NCBI RefSeq assembly: GCF_019456655.1
Contig: NZ_CP080332.1
Coordinates: 5,394,001-5,458,000, forward strand
Direction of reading: 5' to 3'
DNA: 64,000 bases
Source: Mycolicibacterium diernhoferi
GTDB taxonomy: Bacteria; Actinomycetota; Actinomycetes; Mycobacteriales; Mycobacteriaceae
Under the pieces are notes generated by a model. The model was not told the origin of the DNA. It saw only the letters and a list, made by a program, of their open reading frames with translations, and did not search any database. The position numbers were made by a program, and so were the translations under genes. Shown here piece after piece: positions 1-9,220 of this stretch (positions are counted from its first letter, which is position 1; every line of letters starts with the position of its first letter).

Positions 1-2
1 AG

Positions 3-1049
3 GTCTCCACGCCGAACACCGCGATGTACGCAGACCTGATGTGGTCCTCGGAGAAAGAATCCGGCAACGTGATGAAGACAGCGGCAGTGCTGACCAGTCT
101 GTCCGAGACGCCGCCGGCGGATGCCTTCCGGCCGAGCTATGTCGGGGCCGACAAAGAGATCTTTCGCGCCTCCGGCCTCAATTGGGATCTTCTCCAGAAC
201 CTTCCCGTAGACGCCACGAAATACCCGGTACCCTCGTTCGCGCAGTACGAGCGTTACCTCGAGCGACCCTGGCTGGACCACCTGAACGGTGCATGGGAGG
301 GTCAGTGGCTCCTACCCGTCGAGAACCAGCCTTCTTACGGTCGGGAGATCGCTCGTATCGTGGGCTCCGCGTCGCTGCTGCTCAACACCGACGCCTCCCA
401 AGATCAGAAGCGGCGTCTGCTCTACCGACTCGTCCAGTACGGCATCGACCTGCACGGCATGGTCCGGCTCGGCGCAGTGTTCAACGAAGGTGGCGGCGTC
501 ACCAGCGGGCGCAAGTGGCCTATCTTGTTCGCCGGCCTCATGCTCGGCGACCCCGCCTTCATCCCAGATCCGCGGGGCACGGTCTTCCATGAGGACGCCC
601 AGACCTACTATGGCCGGGGCTGGTATGGCCAGCACGCGCTCTGGCAGATGGTGTGGCATCACGGACCACGCCAGCCCTACCAGGAGAAGCCGCCCAGCGA
701 ATGGGACGAGTGGGATCAAACATCTGAGGACTACCGGATCTGTTGCACCGTGCGCGCCTGGGTCGGCCAGGGGCTCGCGGCGCTGTTGATGAAAGCCAAA
801 GTCGAATGGAACCACAATGCGTTCTTCGACAACATCGACGACTGGATGCGCAAGACGGACCAGTATGCCGCCGACCGGCAGGGCCACGAGCGTCCTCCCG
901 AGGAGACGACCAGCTTCGATCCGTTCGTCGATGCGTTCTGGGATCTCCATCGCAACAACGTGCCGGCGCAACGCGACGGGCCGACCGACCTCAAATGGGA
1001 CGTCAATGCGACCGACGACTTGAAGTGGGTCTCCAATCCAGCGATGTGA
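3..1049 (+). CDS. Hypothetical protein, 3' part of a larger gene (possible polysaccharide-degrading enzyme)
   Basis: The reading frame is open from the left edge of the window to a TGA at 1047-1049, so the gene probably begins outside the window; the first internal ATG is at 24. The visible 341+ residues are soluble-looking and rich in Trp, Tyr and His. One stretch (GGGVTSGRKWPILFAGLM, about residues 154-171) and the repeated aromatic and acidic residues after it resemble alpha-toroid polysaccharide lyases and uncharacterised proteins of glycan loci, but I cannot name a family. Its 3' end overlaps the convergent broken SDR gene by 47 bp. Its place at the edge of a polysaccharide locus suggests a role in trimming or breaking down glycan; that is inference only. 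Confidence 0.55.
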   Translation, partial: VSTPNTAMYADLMWSSEKESGNVMKTAAVLTSLSETPPADAFRPSYVGADKEIFRASGLNWDLLQNLPVDATKYPVPSFAQYERYLERPWLDHLNGAWEGQWLLPVENQPSYGREIARIVGSASLLLNTDASQDQKRRLLYRLVQYGIDLHGMVRLGAVFNEGGGVTSGRKWPILFAGLMLGDPAFIPDPRGTVFHEDAQTYYGRGWYGQHALWQMVWHHGPRQPYQEKPPSEWDEWDQTSEDYRICCTVRAWVGQGLAALLMKAKVEWNHNAFFDNIDDWMRKTDQYAADRQGHERPPEETTSFDPFVDAFWDLHRNNVPAQRDGPTDLKWDVNATDDLKWVSNPAM

Positions 1050-1908
1050 CGGCGGCGAGGAATCGCGCGCCGGCCCTACCGGACCGGGTGGGGCTCAGCC
1101 GCAGCAGTTCTGGACCGAGGCGCAGTCGCCGAAGCAACATCCGCCGCACACCTTCGTGCGGGCGCACTTCGCGACCCATCACGAACATCCGGCCATGCGC
1201 GCCACCTGACGGCTGGTCGATAAGCGCCTGGATCATCGGGTACACGGCCTCGGGCGGTTGTCCGCTTGCGCTCATGCCGGTTCGAGTTCGGCCCGGATTG
1301 AACTCGTTCACCAGTACGTTCGGGTACCGGACACGCTCGATCTCGGTGGCGATGCCACGGACCAATGCGTGCACTGCCCCTTTCGACACGGCATAGGCGC
1401 AGTCGCCGGCCCGAGGGCTCTGATCGGCCAAGGAACCCACAACGATGACGCGACCGACCCTTCGGGCCAACATGCCCGGCAGCACGGCGCGAACTGCGTT
1501 GGCCACCCCGAGCACGTTGACCTGAATCGTCGCTTCGAAGCTGCTGGGACTCTGATCCAGGAAATTCAGTCGCGGGTGGACAGCCGCGTTCGCAATCAGA
1601 ATGTCGACCGGACCCTACTGCTTCTCGACTTCGCCGAACACGGCATCACACTGGCGGGCATCGCCCACGTCGAGGCTGAACGGGGTGATGTCGGGATGGG
1701 CCTGTGCGGACTCGGTCAAGGTGTCCATCCGCGGACCGAGGATCGCAACTCGGTAACCTGCCGTCGCTAGCCCGTGCGCCACGGCACGACCGATGCCGCT
1801 ACCGCCACCGGTGACTGCTGCGACCCGGATCTGGTGGTGCGCAAATGAATCGAGGGAGATGCGCGGATCAGGGAAGGTGTCGGCCCGCTCGATCGAATCA
1901 GCCGACAC
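1003..1908 (-). pseudogene. Short-chain dehydrogenase/reductase interrupted by an in-frame TAG
   Basis: Two pieces of one SDR lie in the same frame and are separated only by an amber codon at 1617-1615. The first piece (97 codons from 1908) has the Rossmann motif TGGGSGIG. Directly after the stop the frame continues with GPVDILIANAAV, the usual beta4 motif of SDRs, and then with Ser (VVGSLADQ) and the catalytic YAVSK. Read through the stop the product would be about 301 residues, normal for an SDR, so one base change (for example TAC or TAT to TAG) explains the break. The start overlaps the end of the upstream GMC oxidoreductase gene by 11 bp, so the two were probably one operon. Suppression, or a sequencing error, would restore a full enzyme. 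Confidence 0.85.
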
Positions 1909-3529
1909 GGTGCGGTCTCGCTTCGTCGTTCATTCGGCCCACAAGTGCCTCGGCGATCCGCAGAGCATTCGCGGCGACTGTCAGGGCCGGATTGGTCGAA
2001 CCGGAAGATGGCAAGGTCGCGGCATCCGCCACCACGACGTTGGACAGCCCCCACACCCGGCCCTGGGAGTCGGTCACCGATTCTGCCGGATCGACCCCCA
2101 TCCGACAGGTCCCCATCGGATGTCCCCAATTCGGAGTCGCCAACTGGCTGAGGAAGAACGGCCGGAGACGGTGCAGGCGCTCTCGGATCACACGCCGCGA
2201 TCGCTCTGAACGTTCGCGCAGCTCAGCCGAAACGTCATACCTGAAACGGATTCGTTCAGGATGGCTCGAATCCTCCCACACACGGTTACCCGGGTATGCG
2301 TAGTCTTCCTGCACCGTAGCGAACGTCGCGGCCGCGCCCAGATACCGCGCGGCAATGGCCGCCGGAACTCGAAGGGCCTCCAGGCCCACACCGAGCCAAC
2401 CGAAACCGAGTCGTTCCGCCTCGCCGCGCAGAAAAGACGCGATCGGCGCGGCTCCCACCCGCATCGCCATCGACTGGACTTCGCCCCCTTCGCAGAGGTC
2501 ACGGATGGCCAATGTCTTCTGCGGCCCATAGTTCGGGACCTGATGCGGCACACGCAGACCGAGGATGTCGGTTACGTGGAACATCAGTCCCCTCCCCAGC
2601 ATCGGCGGCGGGAATCCGTCGCGCCACAACCCGCTCGATCGCGCGAGGATGAGAGGCGTGTTCAAAGCGCCGGCAGCGAGAACCACGGTCCGCGCCAGGC
2701 GGACCCGGTCGGCCCCATCGGCGGCCCCAGGCCCCCCTTCCCGGCTGATGACCAGCACACCGTCCGGTACAGGCTCAAGTCTGACGACCGTCTCTTCTGG
2801 GTAGACGAGAGCACCGCAGGTCTCCGCTTTCTGCAGCGCCCGGTTGTAACCGTCCGCCTTACAGGCACGCGGACACGCATCTCCCAGGCACTCGGAACAA
2901 CCAGGGAGGTAGTCGATCCCGACATGCAGGCGGTATGGATGAAGTCCGGCCTCCCGCATCGCACGCACCAGCGCCGTGTCACGGGGGCCGAGTGGCGGCG
3001 GCGAACGCAGCATCGCATCATCATCGGCGTCTAGCGGATCCGGCGTCCCAGCGATCCGCAGCATCTTCTCCATACGTGCGTAGAATGGCCTGAACTCGTC
3101 GTACTCGAATGGCCATTCCCGGGGTAACGCGCCTGGTGGCCGCAGCGGTGCAAAGTCCGATCGCCGATAGCGGGACAGAGCCGCGCCATAGACGGTCGAG
3201 GAACCACCCGGTCCGATGCCGAGGACGGCAGCCATGGGCGTCGCCGATCGACCTCGGCCCGTCTCACGCATCAGCGGTACGGGCCACCGGCCTACGCGAG
3301 GCAACGGGTGTCCAATGAGCCTAGCTATGAGCTTTCGCCGCATAGTCGGCCCGGGCTCCGGTTCCTGCAATCGCGACCGGCCGCATTCGATCACCCCGAC
3401 CGAGTACCCCGCCTCACCTACCGCGAGCGCCGAAACGCTGCCCGCCAGCCCTCCCCCGACGACGATCACGTCGAGCGTCTCTGTCACCCGGTCATCCACG
3501 GTCACACCGCAACTGGGCCGGACGTTCAT
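1898..3529 (-). CDS. GMC-family FAD-dependent oxidoreductase
   Basis: A flavoprotein that would oxidise an alcohol or sugar hydroxyl. Near the N-terminus it has the dinucleotide-binding motif VVGGGLAGS preceded by a hydrophobic strand. The C-terminal part has the GMC signature (HPMGTCRMG, then DAATLPSSGSTNPALT), which carries the catalytic His and the FAD contact. In the middle is a cysteine cluster C-x2-C-x4-C-x3-C (about residues 211-223), unusual for simple GMC enzymes. The start is taken as the ATG at 3529, which shares ATGA with a short upstream ORF; the frame is open up to 3622, so a longer N-terminus is possible. About 543 residues, normal for the family. The place next to an SDR and a flippase gene suggests sugar or glycan modification. 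Confidence 0.85.
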   Translation of the reverse strand: MNVRPSCGVTVDDRVTETLDVIVVGGGLAGSVSALAVGEAGYSVGVIECGRSRLQEPEPGPTMRRKLIARLIGHPLPRVGRWPVPLMRETGRGRSATPMAAVLGIGPGGSSTVYGAALSRYRRSDFAPLRPPGALPREWPFEYDEFRPFYARMEKMLRIAGTPDPLDADDDAMLRSPPPLGPRDTALVRAMREAGLHPYRLHVGIDYLPGCSECLGDACPRACKADGYNRALQKAETCGALVYPEETVVRLEPVPDGVLVISREGGPGAADGADRVRLARTVVLAAGALNTPLILARSSGLWRDGFPPPMLGRGLMFHVTDILGLRVPHQVPNYGPQKTLAIRDLCEGGEVQSMAMRVGAAPIASFLRGEAERLGFGWLGVGLEALRVPAAIAARYLGAAATFATVQEDYAYPGNRVWEDSSHPERIRFRYDVSAELRERSERSRRVIRERLHRLRPFFLSQLATPNWGHPMGTCRMGVDPAESVTDSQGRVWGLSNVVVADAATLPSSGSTNPALTVAANALRIAEALVGRMNDEARPHRVG

Positions 3530-3579
3530 GACGGCACCACAACCGGGCGTGGCTTCTCGGAAACCCCTGGCTCTGTCAT
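3526..3579 (-). other. Possible 17-codon leader ORF coupled to the GMC oxidoreductase gene
   Basis: A purine-rich Shine-Dalgarno-like run (AAGGGGGAG) lies just before an ATG at 3579. This ATG opens only 17 codons, ending in a TGA that overlaps the ATG of the GMC gene (ATGA). The better ribosome site therefore belongs to the tiny ORF, and the enzyme could be translated by coupling. A frameshift that moved the true N-terminus out of frame would look the same. Confidence 0.35.
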
Positions 3580-3932
3580 GTGCTCCCCCTTGGTCCCAGG
3601 CGGCGGATGATCGGCGTTCCATGCGCCTCAGATCAAGTGATCATCTTTGCTTTTCATCTACGTATCAGTGTGGCGCTTGACAGGAGATTTGACAGCGCTT
3701 TCCCGGAACTCGCAAACACATTGATCTTGTAATATCAACTGCACGAGGAATTTTGGCGTCGGATTCCCGGTCCGGCAACCTCGCGAGCCGCCGGCGCCTT
3801 CTTCGAAATTCCACAACGGTGATTCTCTGGCCTGTGTACAGAGGGCGGAGTCGACCCGTCCCCTGCTCCGTCGACGTGACCACGCCCATACCGCTGCGGA
3901 CAACTGTCATGGTTGTTCGAACATCGCGCCGC
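3580..3932 (-). promoter_or_regulatory. Gap between flippase and GMC genes with a short palindrome and a direct repeat
   Basis: About 350 bp without a convincing gene. It should hold the promoter of the minus-strand GMC gene. It contains a 12-bp inverted repeat (GATCA-AG-TGATC, 3631-3642) and a direct repeat of TTGACAG (3677-3683 and 3689-3695, plus strand) spaced 12 bp apart. Either could be an operator. I could not assign -35 or -10 elements with any certainty. Confidence 0.3.
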
Positions 3933-5516
3933 TCAGGTGGACTCATCCGCACTGCGGGGGCGAGGGACCAGCGCCAGCACCGTTCTATACACCTCTGGGG
4001 AGACGACACGAACGATCGCGAGGTGAACCACACCGATGGCCGGGATGACCGCCGCCAACGACCACAGCTGGGCCCACCCTGCGGTGAGGTTCAACGCGAG
4101 GAGTCCCGCCCCGGCCGAACCGGCAACAGCTGCGCAAGCAGCAGCGAACACCGCAGCAAGTCTGCGTGGTCGAATGCCCAACAGTCGCCCTACCAGCAAC
4201 CACCGGACGACGGTCGCCACCAAGGCCACGAACACGAATCCGATTGCCACCCAATTCAAGCCCTTGTGCGCCACCAACGCTGTCACTGCTATCTCGAGTG
4301 CGCCGAAGCACGCCGCGTATGCCAACCAACGGCCCGGTTTTCCGGTGCCGTAAAACAGACGCTGATCGATGATTGCACCCAAGGTCAGAATTGCGGCAAG
4401 ACCCAGCGCCTGAGCCACCGGAACGCTCTCGTCCCACCCCTGGCCGAACAGCAGCGGGACGACCAGGGTGCCCCCGACCACAACCACCGTCATGAGCGGG
4501 GACACCGCGGCATACGCGATGCTGAGCGCCTTTACATAGGCGGTCTGCAGCCGCTCGGGAGATTCACGGACTTTGGCGAAGACAACCGTCGAAACCGGAA
4601 CCAACGCCTTGCCGCCGAGATCCTGCATGACCTGAACCAGTCGCTGGGCGATGCTCAAGTAGCCGAGCGCGGCCGGGCCTAGGACGGTCGAGATGATCGC
4701 GGCCTCGGCCGCTGGTCTCATGGCCACGATCAGGTCGACCGTCACCACCTTGTTTCCGAACTTCGCCATGGCGAAGAACTCCGGTTTGGAGAACTGAAAT
4801 CTCGGCCGCCAATGCGCAGCCTTCCAGCACAAGACGCAACTGATCGCTTCCGCGACCACGAGTTGGCTCACCAGTGCCCACGCCCCCGCGCCGCGGACAG
4901 CGAGAACGATGGCCACCACCTGAGCAATGACGGCAGAGAACAACCACTGCAGCGAGAGCAGGCGAAACTTCATCTCCCGCCGCAGCAGCGCCGCGGGCAC
5001 CGAGCAAAGGACGATGAAGCCGGCCGCCAGGGAGCACCCCCGCAGCACCGGTGCGGCGCCCGGGAGATTGAAAAGGGCGGCGATGACGGGTGCGAAGACA
5101 GCAATGGCCGCCATCAGTGCGATCGCCATGGACAGCGAGTACCAGAACGCGGTGCTCAACAATCGTTGGTCGGCATGCTTCACCTGAATCACATAGGTCG
5201 ACAACCCGAGGTCTGCCAGGAGCAGAAGGAACGGTGTGACAGTCATCGCTGCCGCCACGACGCCGAAGTCCTCGGGAGTGAGCAGTCGGGTAAGGATCGC
5301 GACGGTGATCAAACCCGTCAGACGCATCACCCACTGAGCCGCCGTCAGCCACAATGTCCCGGCTGCCGCGGATCTGCCGAGGGGCTCGACCGGCGGCGCC
5401 TCGTCGGCGGGCGCCTGCTCGGGAACAAGCCCGTCGGGCCTGTCTGGACCGCTACCCGGGCTGGACATCGCAGGCCCGTGACGACCGCCCCCACCGCGCT
5501 TCCGGGCGCACCCCAC
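3933..5516 (-). CDS. Polysaccharide flippase, MOP/Wzx (PST) family membrane protein
   Basis: A multi-spanning membrane protein (about 12-14 hydrophobic segments) that would flip lipid-linked oligosaccharide units across the plasma membrane. After a Pro/Ala-rich cytoplasmic N-terminus of about 50 residues, the family start appears as ILTRLLTPEDFGVVAAA, typical of WzxC-like transporters. The usual polar 'VIQ..' loop follows, with repeated Gly-rich helices to the C-terminus. The 5' end is uncertain: the frame opens with GTG at 5516, and an ATG lies at 5468. The gene lies 66 bp downstream of a glycosyltransferase gene on the same strand, as expected for a surface polysaccharide operon. No Wzy-like polymerase is seen beside it. 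Confidence 0.88.
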   Translation of the reverse strand: MGCARKRGGGGRHGPAMSSPGSGPDRPDGLVPEQAPADEAPPVEPLGRSAAAGTLWLTAAQWVMRLTGLITVAILTRLLTPEDFGVVAAAMTVTPFLLLLADLGLSTYVIQVKHADQRLLSTAFWYSLSMAIALMAAIAVFAPVIAALFNLPGAAPVLRGCSLAAGFIVLCSVPAALLRREMKFRLLSLQWLFSAVIAQVVAIVLAVRGAGAWALVSQLVVAEAISCVLCWKAAHWRPRFQFSKPEFFAMAKFGNKVVTVDLIVAMRPAAEAAIISTVLGPAALGYLSIAQRLVQVMQDLGGKALVPVSTVVFAKVRESPERLQTAYVKALSIAYAAVSPLMTVVVVGGTLVVPLLFGQGWDESVPVAQALGLAAILTLGAIIDQRLFYGTGKPGRWLAYAACFGALEIAVTALVAHKGLNWVAIGFVFVALVATVVRWLLVGRLLGIRPRRLAAVFAAACAAVAGSAGAGLLALNLTAGWAQLWSLAAVIPAIGVVHLAIVRVVSPEVYRTVLALVPRPRSADEST

Positions 5517-5582
5517 TCAAGACACGCCGGTTACCGACCGGGCAGGCGGCACGACCGGGGAAAGATGCGCGTCGCAGAATGC

Positions 5583-6797
5583 TCACTGGAGTTCGGGCAT
5601 CTTCTGCTCGATGGACGCCGCGAGTTCACCCAGTTCGCGCCGCCGGTCCTGCATGGTGCGGGTCTCCTCCAAGCCCGCAATGGAAAGAATCTGCCCCCAC
5701 CGGTAGACGTGGTCGTGTCGCCGCAGCGAGTTCACCGTATTAGCCCGTCGGATCCGCTCGATTCGGTCCGGATCGGCCGTCAGCGAATCGATTACGTCCG
5801 CGATGTCAGCGGAATTGAAGGCAAGCGGGATTACCGAATCCTGCCAGCCGAAGTTCTCGTTGAACGATTCGTTGTCGGGTGCGTCGCCGATGAGAACGGT
5901 CCCGGCGGCAGCACCCTCGAAATAGCGCAGACCGAGCTCTCGGTTGCCGCCGGTGCGCTCGGGGTTGTAGTGCCGGACGGCGGTCGCGAGAAAAAACCGG
6001 GTGCGCTTCAACATCTCCGCCAGGCGACGGCGGTGTTCGGCGTTACTGGTAACGGGACAGTTCGTCAACGTGTCATACATGTAGTACCAGTCGCCGCGCT
6101 CTGCCATCCGAAGCAGCGCCTTGTGCGTCTCAGCTGGTCGTTTACCCATTGCGTAGAAGTCGATGACCCGCTTGGGGGACGCAGGATACGGACAGAACTC
6201 GAGCGCGTCGACGGACGGGGCCAGGAAATGACATGGCCGGCCTGTCGCCAGCGCAAGCGGCTCCACCGTGTCGCGGATGGACACCATGATGTGATCAAAT
6301 CGCCTGAGCACGTCCAGAAGACCGCCCAAACCGGGCACATCGGACGGATAGATCTCATCGATGTAACACACCGATACCCGGGCCCTGGAACGCCAGATCG
6401 CGCATGGACCGACGTTGTACAAATCCTTGGGCGACTGATTGCTGACGAAAAGAATCTCGTAGTCTCGCGCGATATCGGCAGGGGGACGACGCGGGATGGC
6501 GATTCGGGCCATTCCCTCCAGGGACACCGACAGTCGTCGAAATATCTTCGCCCCCAAGCGGTGTAGGGTCCGGGTGGCGTGACCACAGGGACCGCCGGCA
6601 CCGGTTGGATCCGGTGTGTCCTGGGGAGCGATCAGGTCCACCGAGTCAATCGCACCGACGAGGTCCTCGAATTCGTACAATCCACTCCGCGAGACGACCG
6701 GAAACATGTCGCGGTTCGAGACGCAGAGAACACGCGCATCCGGCGCCTTCCTGACGAATCGGTATGCCCGCATCCCCCACACAGCTTTCTCGATCAC
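5583..6797 (-). CDS. Glycosyltransferase, GT4/CgeB-like
   Basis: A cytoplasmic glycosyltransferase of about 404 residues. The C-terminal half fits the CgeB/'glycosyl transferases group 1' fold: a segment ending in GLRYFEGAAAGTVLIGD (donor-site Glu and Gly residues), then an aspartate-rich region and a charged C-terminal helix. The donor and acceptor sugars cannot be read from the sequence. The first usable start is a GTG at 6797; an ATG at 6773 preceded by a G-run is the alternative. The gene is divergent from the aminomutase-like gene at 6965 and is followed closely by the flippase gene, so it probably adds a sugar to the same repeat unit. Confidence 0.8.
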   Translation of the reverse strand: MIEKAVWGMRAYRFVRKAPDARVLCVSNRDMFPVVSRSGLYEFEDLVGAIDSVDLIAPQDTPDPTGAGGPCGHATRTLHRLGAKIFRRLSVSLEGMARIAIPRRPPADIARDYEILFVSNQSPKDLYNVGPCAIWRSRARVSVCYIDEIYPSDVPGLGGLLDVLRRFDHIMVSIRDTVEPLALATGRPCHFLAPSVDALEFCPYPASPKRVIDFYAMGKRPAETHKALLRMAERGDWYYMYDTLTNCPVTSNAEHRRRLAEMLKRTRFFLATAVRHYNPERTGGNRELGLRYFEGAAAGTVLIGDAPDNESFNENFGWQDSVIPLAFNSADIADVIDSLTADPDRIERIRRANTVNSLRRHDHVYRWGQILSIAGLEETRTMQDRRRELGELAASIEQKMPELQ

Positions 6798-6964
6798 GAA
6801 CTGATTCGCTTCTCGGAGCGGCCGACCTCGAAACTCTGTGGCGAACCGGCGTCATACCCATTCTTGGCAGAGCTACCGAAGATCGAGCCGTTTGTTAGCC
6901 TCCCCGCAAACCCGGACGCGACGTACACTACACGGAATACCAGGCCTATTCACGGGGAACGCAA
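6798..6964. promoter_or_regulatory. Divergent promoter region
   Basis: These 167 bp separate the divergent starts at 6797 (minus) and 6965 (plus), so they must hold at least one promoter. On the plus strand TACACT (6924-6929) fits a -10 element about 35 bp before the ATG, but no clear -35 is seen. The stretch is more AT-rich than the genes on either side. Confidence 0.3.
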
Positions 6965-8344
6965 ATGCCGAACATTCCGGCAGTTCGATCATTTGAGAGG
7001 TCGCGCGAACTTCAGGCGACACTCCACCATCTGATTCCGGGCGGCGCACACACCTACTCACGGGGCTCCGACCAATACCCGGAGTTCATGGCCCCGGTGT
7101 TGACACATGGTCAGGGCTGCCACGTTTGGGACGTGGACGGCAACGAATACATCGAATACGGCATGGGGTTGCGGTCGGTGACGCTCGGTCACGGCTTTCA
7201 GCCGGTCGTCGAGGCAGTGTGCTCGACCATTGCCGGTGGGGTGAACTTCAGCCGGCCGACGACACTCGAGCTGGATGCGGCCGAGGATTTCTTGGATCTC
7301 GTTCCGGCGGCAGACATGGTGAAGTTCGCGAAGAACGGATCCGACGTCACCACCGCCGCCGTCCGCCTGGCCCGCGCCGTCACCGGCCGGATCAAGATCG
7401 CCGCCTGTCACCAGCCGTTCTTCTCGACCGACGACTGGTTCATCGGTACCACCGAAATGAGCAGCGGAATACCGGGATTCAGCCGAGGCGCGACCGCGGG
7501 CTTCCGGTACAACGACCTCGACTCCCTCGCCGAAGTGCTGGCCTCCGATGACGTCGCGTGTGTGATTCTCGAGGCCGCGACATCAACCACCGAGCCCGAG
7601 CCGGGCTACCTCGAAGGAGTCCGGCGGCTCTGTGACGAACATGGAGCGCTGCTCATCATCGACGAGATGATCACCGGGTTCCGGTGGTCTGAGCATGGTG
7701 CGCAGGGGGTTTACGGAATTCGCCCCGATCTGTCCTGCTGGGGAAAGGCGATGGGCAACGGGTTTCCGTTGTCCGCTCTGGCTGGAAAGCGTGAGTACAT
7801 GGAACTCGGTGGCCTACGCACCGACCGTGAGCGGGTCTTCCTGCTGTCCACCACGCATGGGCCGGAAAGAGGGTCGCTCGCCGCCTTCCGGGCTGTGGTC
7901 GAGGAGTACGCGCACAATGACCCGATCGCTCGAATGGAGCACGCCGGGCGGCTGTTGGTCGACGGCGTACAGGCCGCGGTATGCGAAGAAGGACTGGCCG
8001 ACTACGTGCAGCTGGCCGGGAGGCCCTCCTGCTTGACCTACATCACACGAGATTCTGACAAGACTCCTTCCCAGGCATATCGCACGCTCTTTCTCCAGGA
8101 GTTGCTCAAACGCGGTGTGCTGGGCCAGTCCTTTGTCACCTCCGCGGCGCACACCGATGCCGATATCGAACAGACGGTGGCTGCCGTCCGTGGCGCGCTC
8201 CCGCTGTACAGGCGAGCAATCGAGTGCGGTTCAGTCGAAGGATTACTCGAAGGCCGTCCCGTTGCTCCAGCAGTCCGCCAGTACGCCGCCCCGCGCCGAA
8301 TAGAGTCTCCGACCGCATCAACGCAGACTTCCCCGCCCGGCTGA
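6965..8344 (+). CDS. Class III PLP aminotransferase, glutamate-1-semialdehyde aminomutase-like
   Basis: A pyridoxal-phosphate enzyme of 459 residues. It shows the fold-type I landmarks in order: the N-terminal GGAHTYSRGSDQ substrate region, the cofactor Asp in LLIIDEMITGFR (D233) and the Schiff-base lysine in CWGKAMGNGFPLSA (K261). The closest family is glutamate-1-semialdehyde 2,1-aminomutase. It is longer than HemL, however, and lies in a polysaccharide locus with a methyltransferase immediately downstream, so a sugar- or amino-acid-decorating role is more likely than tetrapyrrole synthesis. The ATG at 6965 follows an ACGGGGAACG ribosome site. It is one of only three plus-strand genes in this locus. 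Confidence 0.82.
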   Translation: MPNIPAVRSFERSRELQATLHHLIPGGAHTYSRGSDQYPEFMAPVLTHGQGCHVWDVDGNEYIEYGMGLRSVTLGHGFQPVVEAVCSTIAGGVNFSRPTTLELDAAEDFLDLVPAADMVKFAKNGSDVTTAAVRLARAVTGRIKIAACHQPFFSTDDWFIGTTEMSSGIPGFSRGATAGFRYNDLDSLAEVLASDDVACVILEAATSTTEPEPGYLEGVRRLCDEHGALLIIDEMITGFRWSEHGAQGVYGIRPDLSCWGKAMGNGFPLSALAGKREYMELGGLRTDRERVFLLSTTHGPERGSLAAFRAVVEEYAHNDPIARMEHAGRLLVDGVQAAVCEEGLADYVQLAGRPSCLTYITRDSDKTPSQAYRTLFLQELLKRGVLGQSFVTSAAHTDADIEQTVAAVRGALPLYRRAIECGSVEGLLEGRPVAPAVRQYAAPRRIESPTASTQTSPPG

Positions 8345-8496
8345 GCGAGTCGGCGCTCCTACCAAATACAGGTTCAACCAAAGACGGAGCGCCATCTCGG
8401 CCTGGGACAGGCTGCAACAAGCGTAGCGTTGGATTCACATGGGGAGTTGGGCAATCGGTGTTCTCGCGCAGGGGATATCGAGAGCGGAGGGGGATT

Positions 8497-9159
8497 ATGA
8501 TCGCGACACGACTGCGTCAGGTATTCGTGGACTCGCCCAACTCGTTCGGCGCGAAAGCTCGCCTGAAGCGCTGGGAACTGTTTCGCGAGACGTTTCCGAA
8601 CATCGAGGACATGAACCTACTGGATCTCGGGGGAACCGCCGAGACGTGGCACCGGTCGCCCATGAAGCCCCGAAGGGTGACGGTGCTCAATCTGTTCGAG
8701 CCTGGGGAACCCGACGGAGACAGCATCCTCGCGATCAAAGGTGATGGGTGTAATGCCACCGCCGCCCTGGCCGCGGCCGGCGCCGGCACGCACTTTGACA
8801 TCGTCTTCTCGAATTCGCTGATCGAACATGTCGGCGGCCACGCGCGGCGCTGCGAATTGGCATCGGAGATCGATGGACTGGCACCGCGGCACTGGGTGCA
8901 GACTCCATACCGCTACTTCCCTGTCGAACCGCACTGGCTTTTCCCAGGCATGCAGTTCATGCCGGTTGCCGCACGAGTGCAAGTCGCGAACCACTGGCCG
9001 CTGGTACACACGAGGCCGAACACCATCGACGAGGCGCGTGATGCGGTTCTGTGGACGGAATTACTCAGCATCGCGGAAATGCAGGATTACTTCCCAACCT
9101 CCACGATCCTGAAGGAACGGGTATTGGGCATGGCCAAATCCCTCATCGCGGTCCGCTGA
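8497..9159 (+). CDS. Class I SAM-dependent methyltransferase
   Basis: A protein of about 220 residues with SAM motif I as NLLDLGGTAETW, followed by an acidic strand end (LNLFEPGEPDGD) and a motif IV-like FDIVFSNSLIEHVGG. The later part holds the aromatic stretch HWVQTPYRYFPVEPHW, found in methyltransferases linked to glycan clusters. The start was set at the ATG at 8497 because a strong GGAGGGGG site lies 4-5 bases upstream; the open frame itself extends to 8224, inside the end of the aminotransferase gene. It is probably co-transcribed with the aminotransferase. The acceptor is unknown. Confidence 0.8.
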   Translation: MIATRLRQVFVDSPNSFGAKARLKRWELFRETFPNIEDMNLLDLGGTAETWHRSPMKPRRVTVLNLFEPGEPDGDSILAIKGDGCNATAALAAAGAGTHFDIVFSNSLIEHVGGHARRCELASEIDGLAPRHWVQTPYRYFPVEPHWLFPGMQFMPVAARVQVANHWPLVHTRPNTIDEARDAVLWTELLSIAEMQDYFPTSTILKERVLGMAKSLIAVR

Positions 9160-9220
9160 TACCCGGCATACAACTTCACAGTCCCGTTCCTGCCGGAGCG
9201 ATCACACTTTCGCATAGCAG

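Noticed and set aside
4812..6566. 584-residue plus-strand open frame
   Set aside because: Opposite the flippase and glycosyltransferase genes; composition is Arg/His/Gln-rich shadow sequence.
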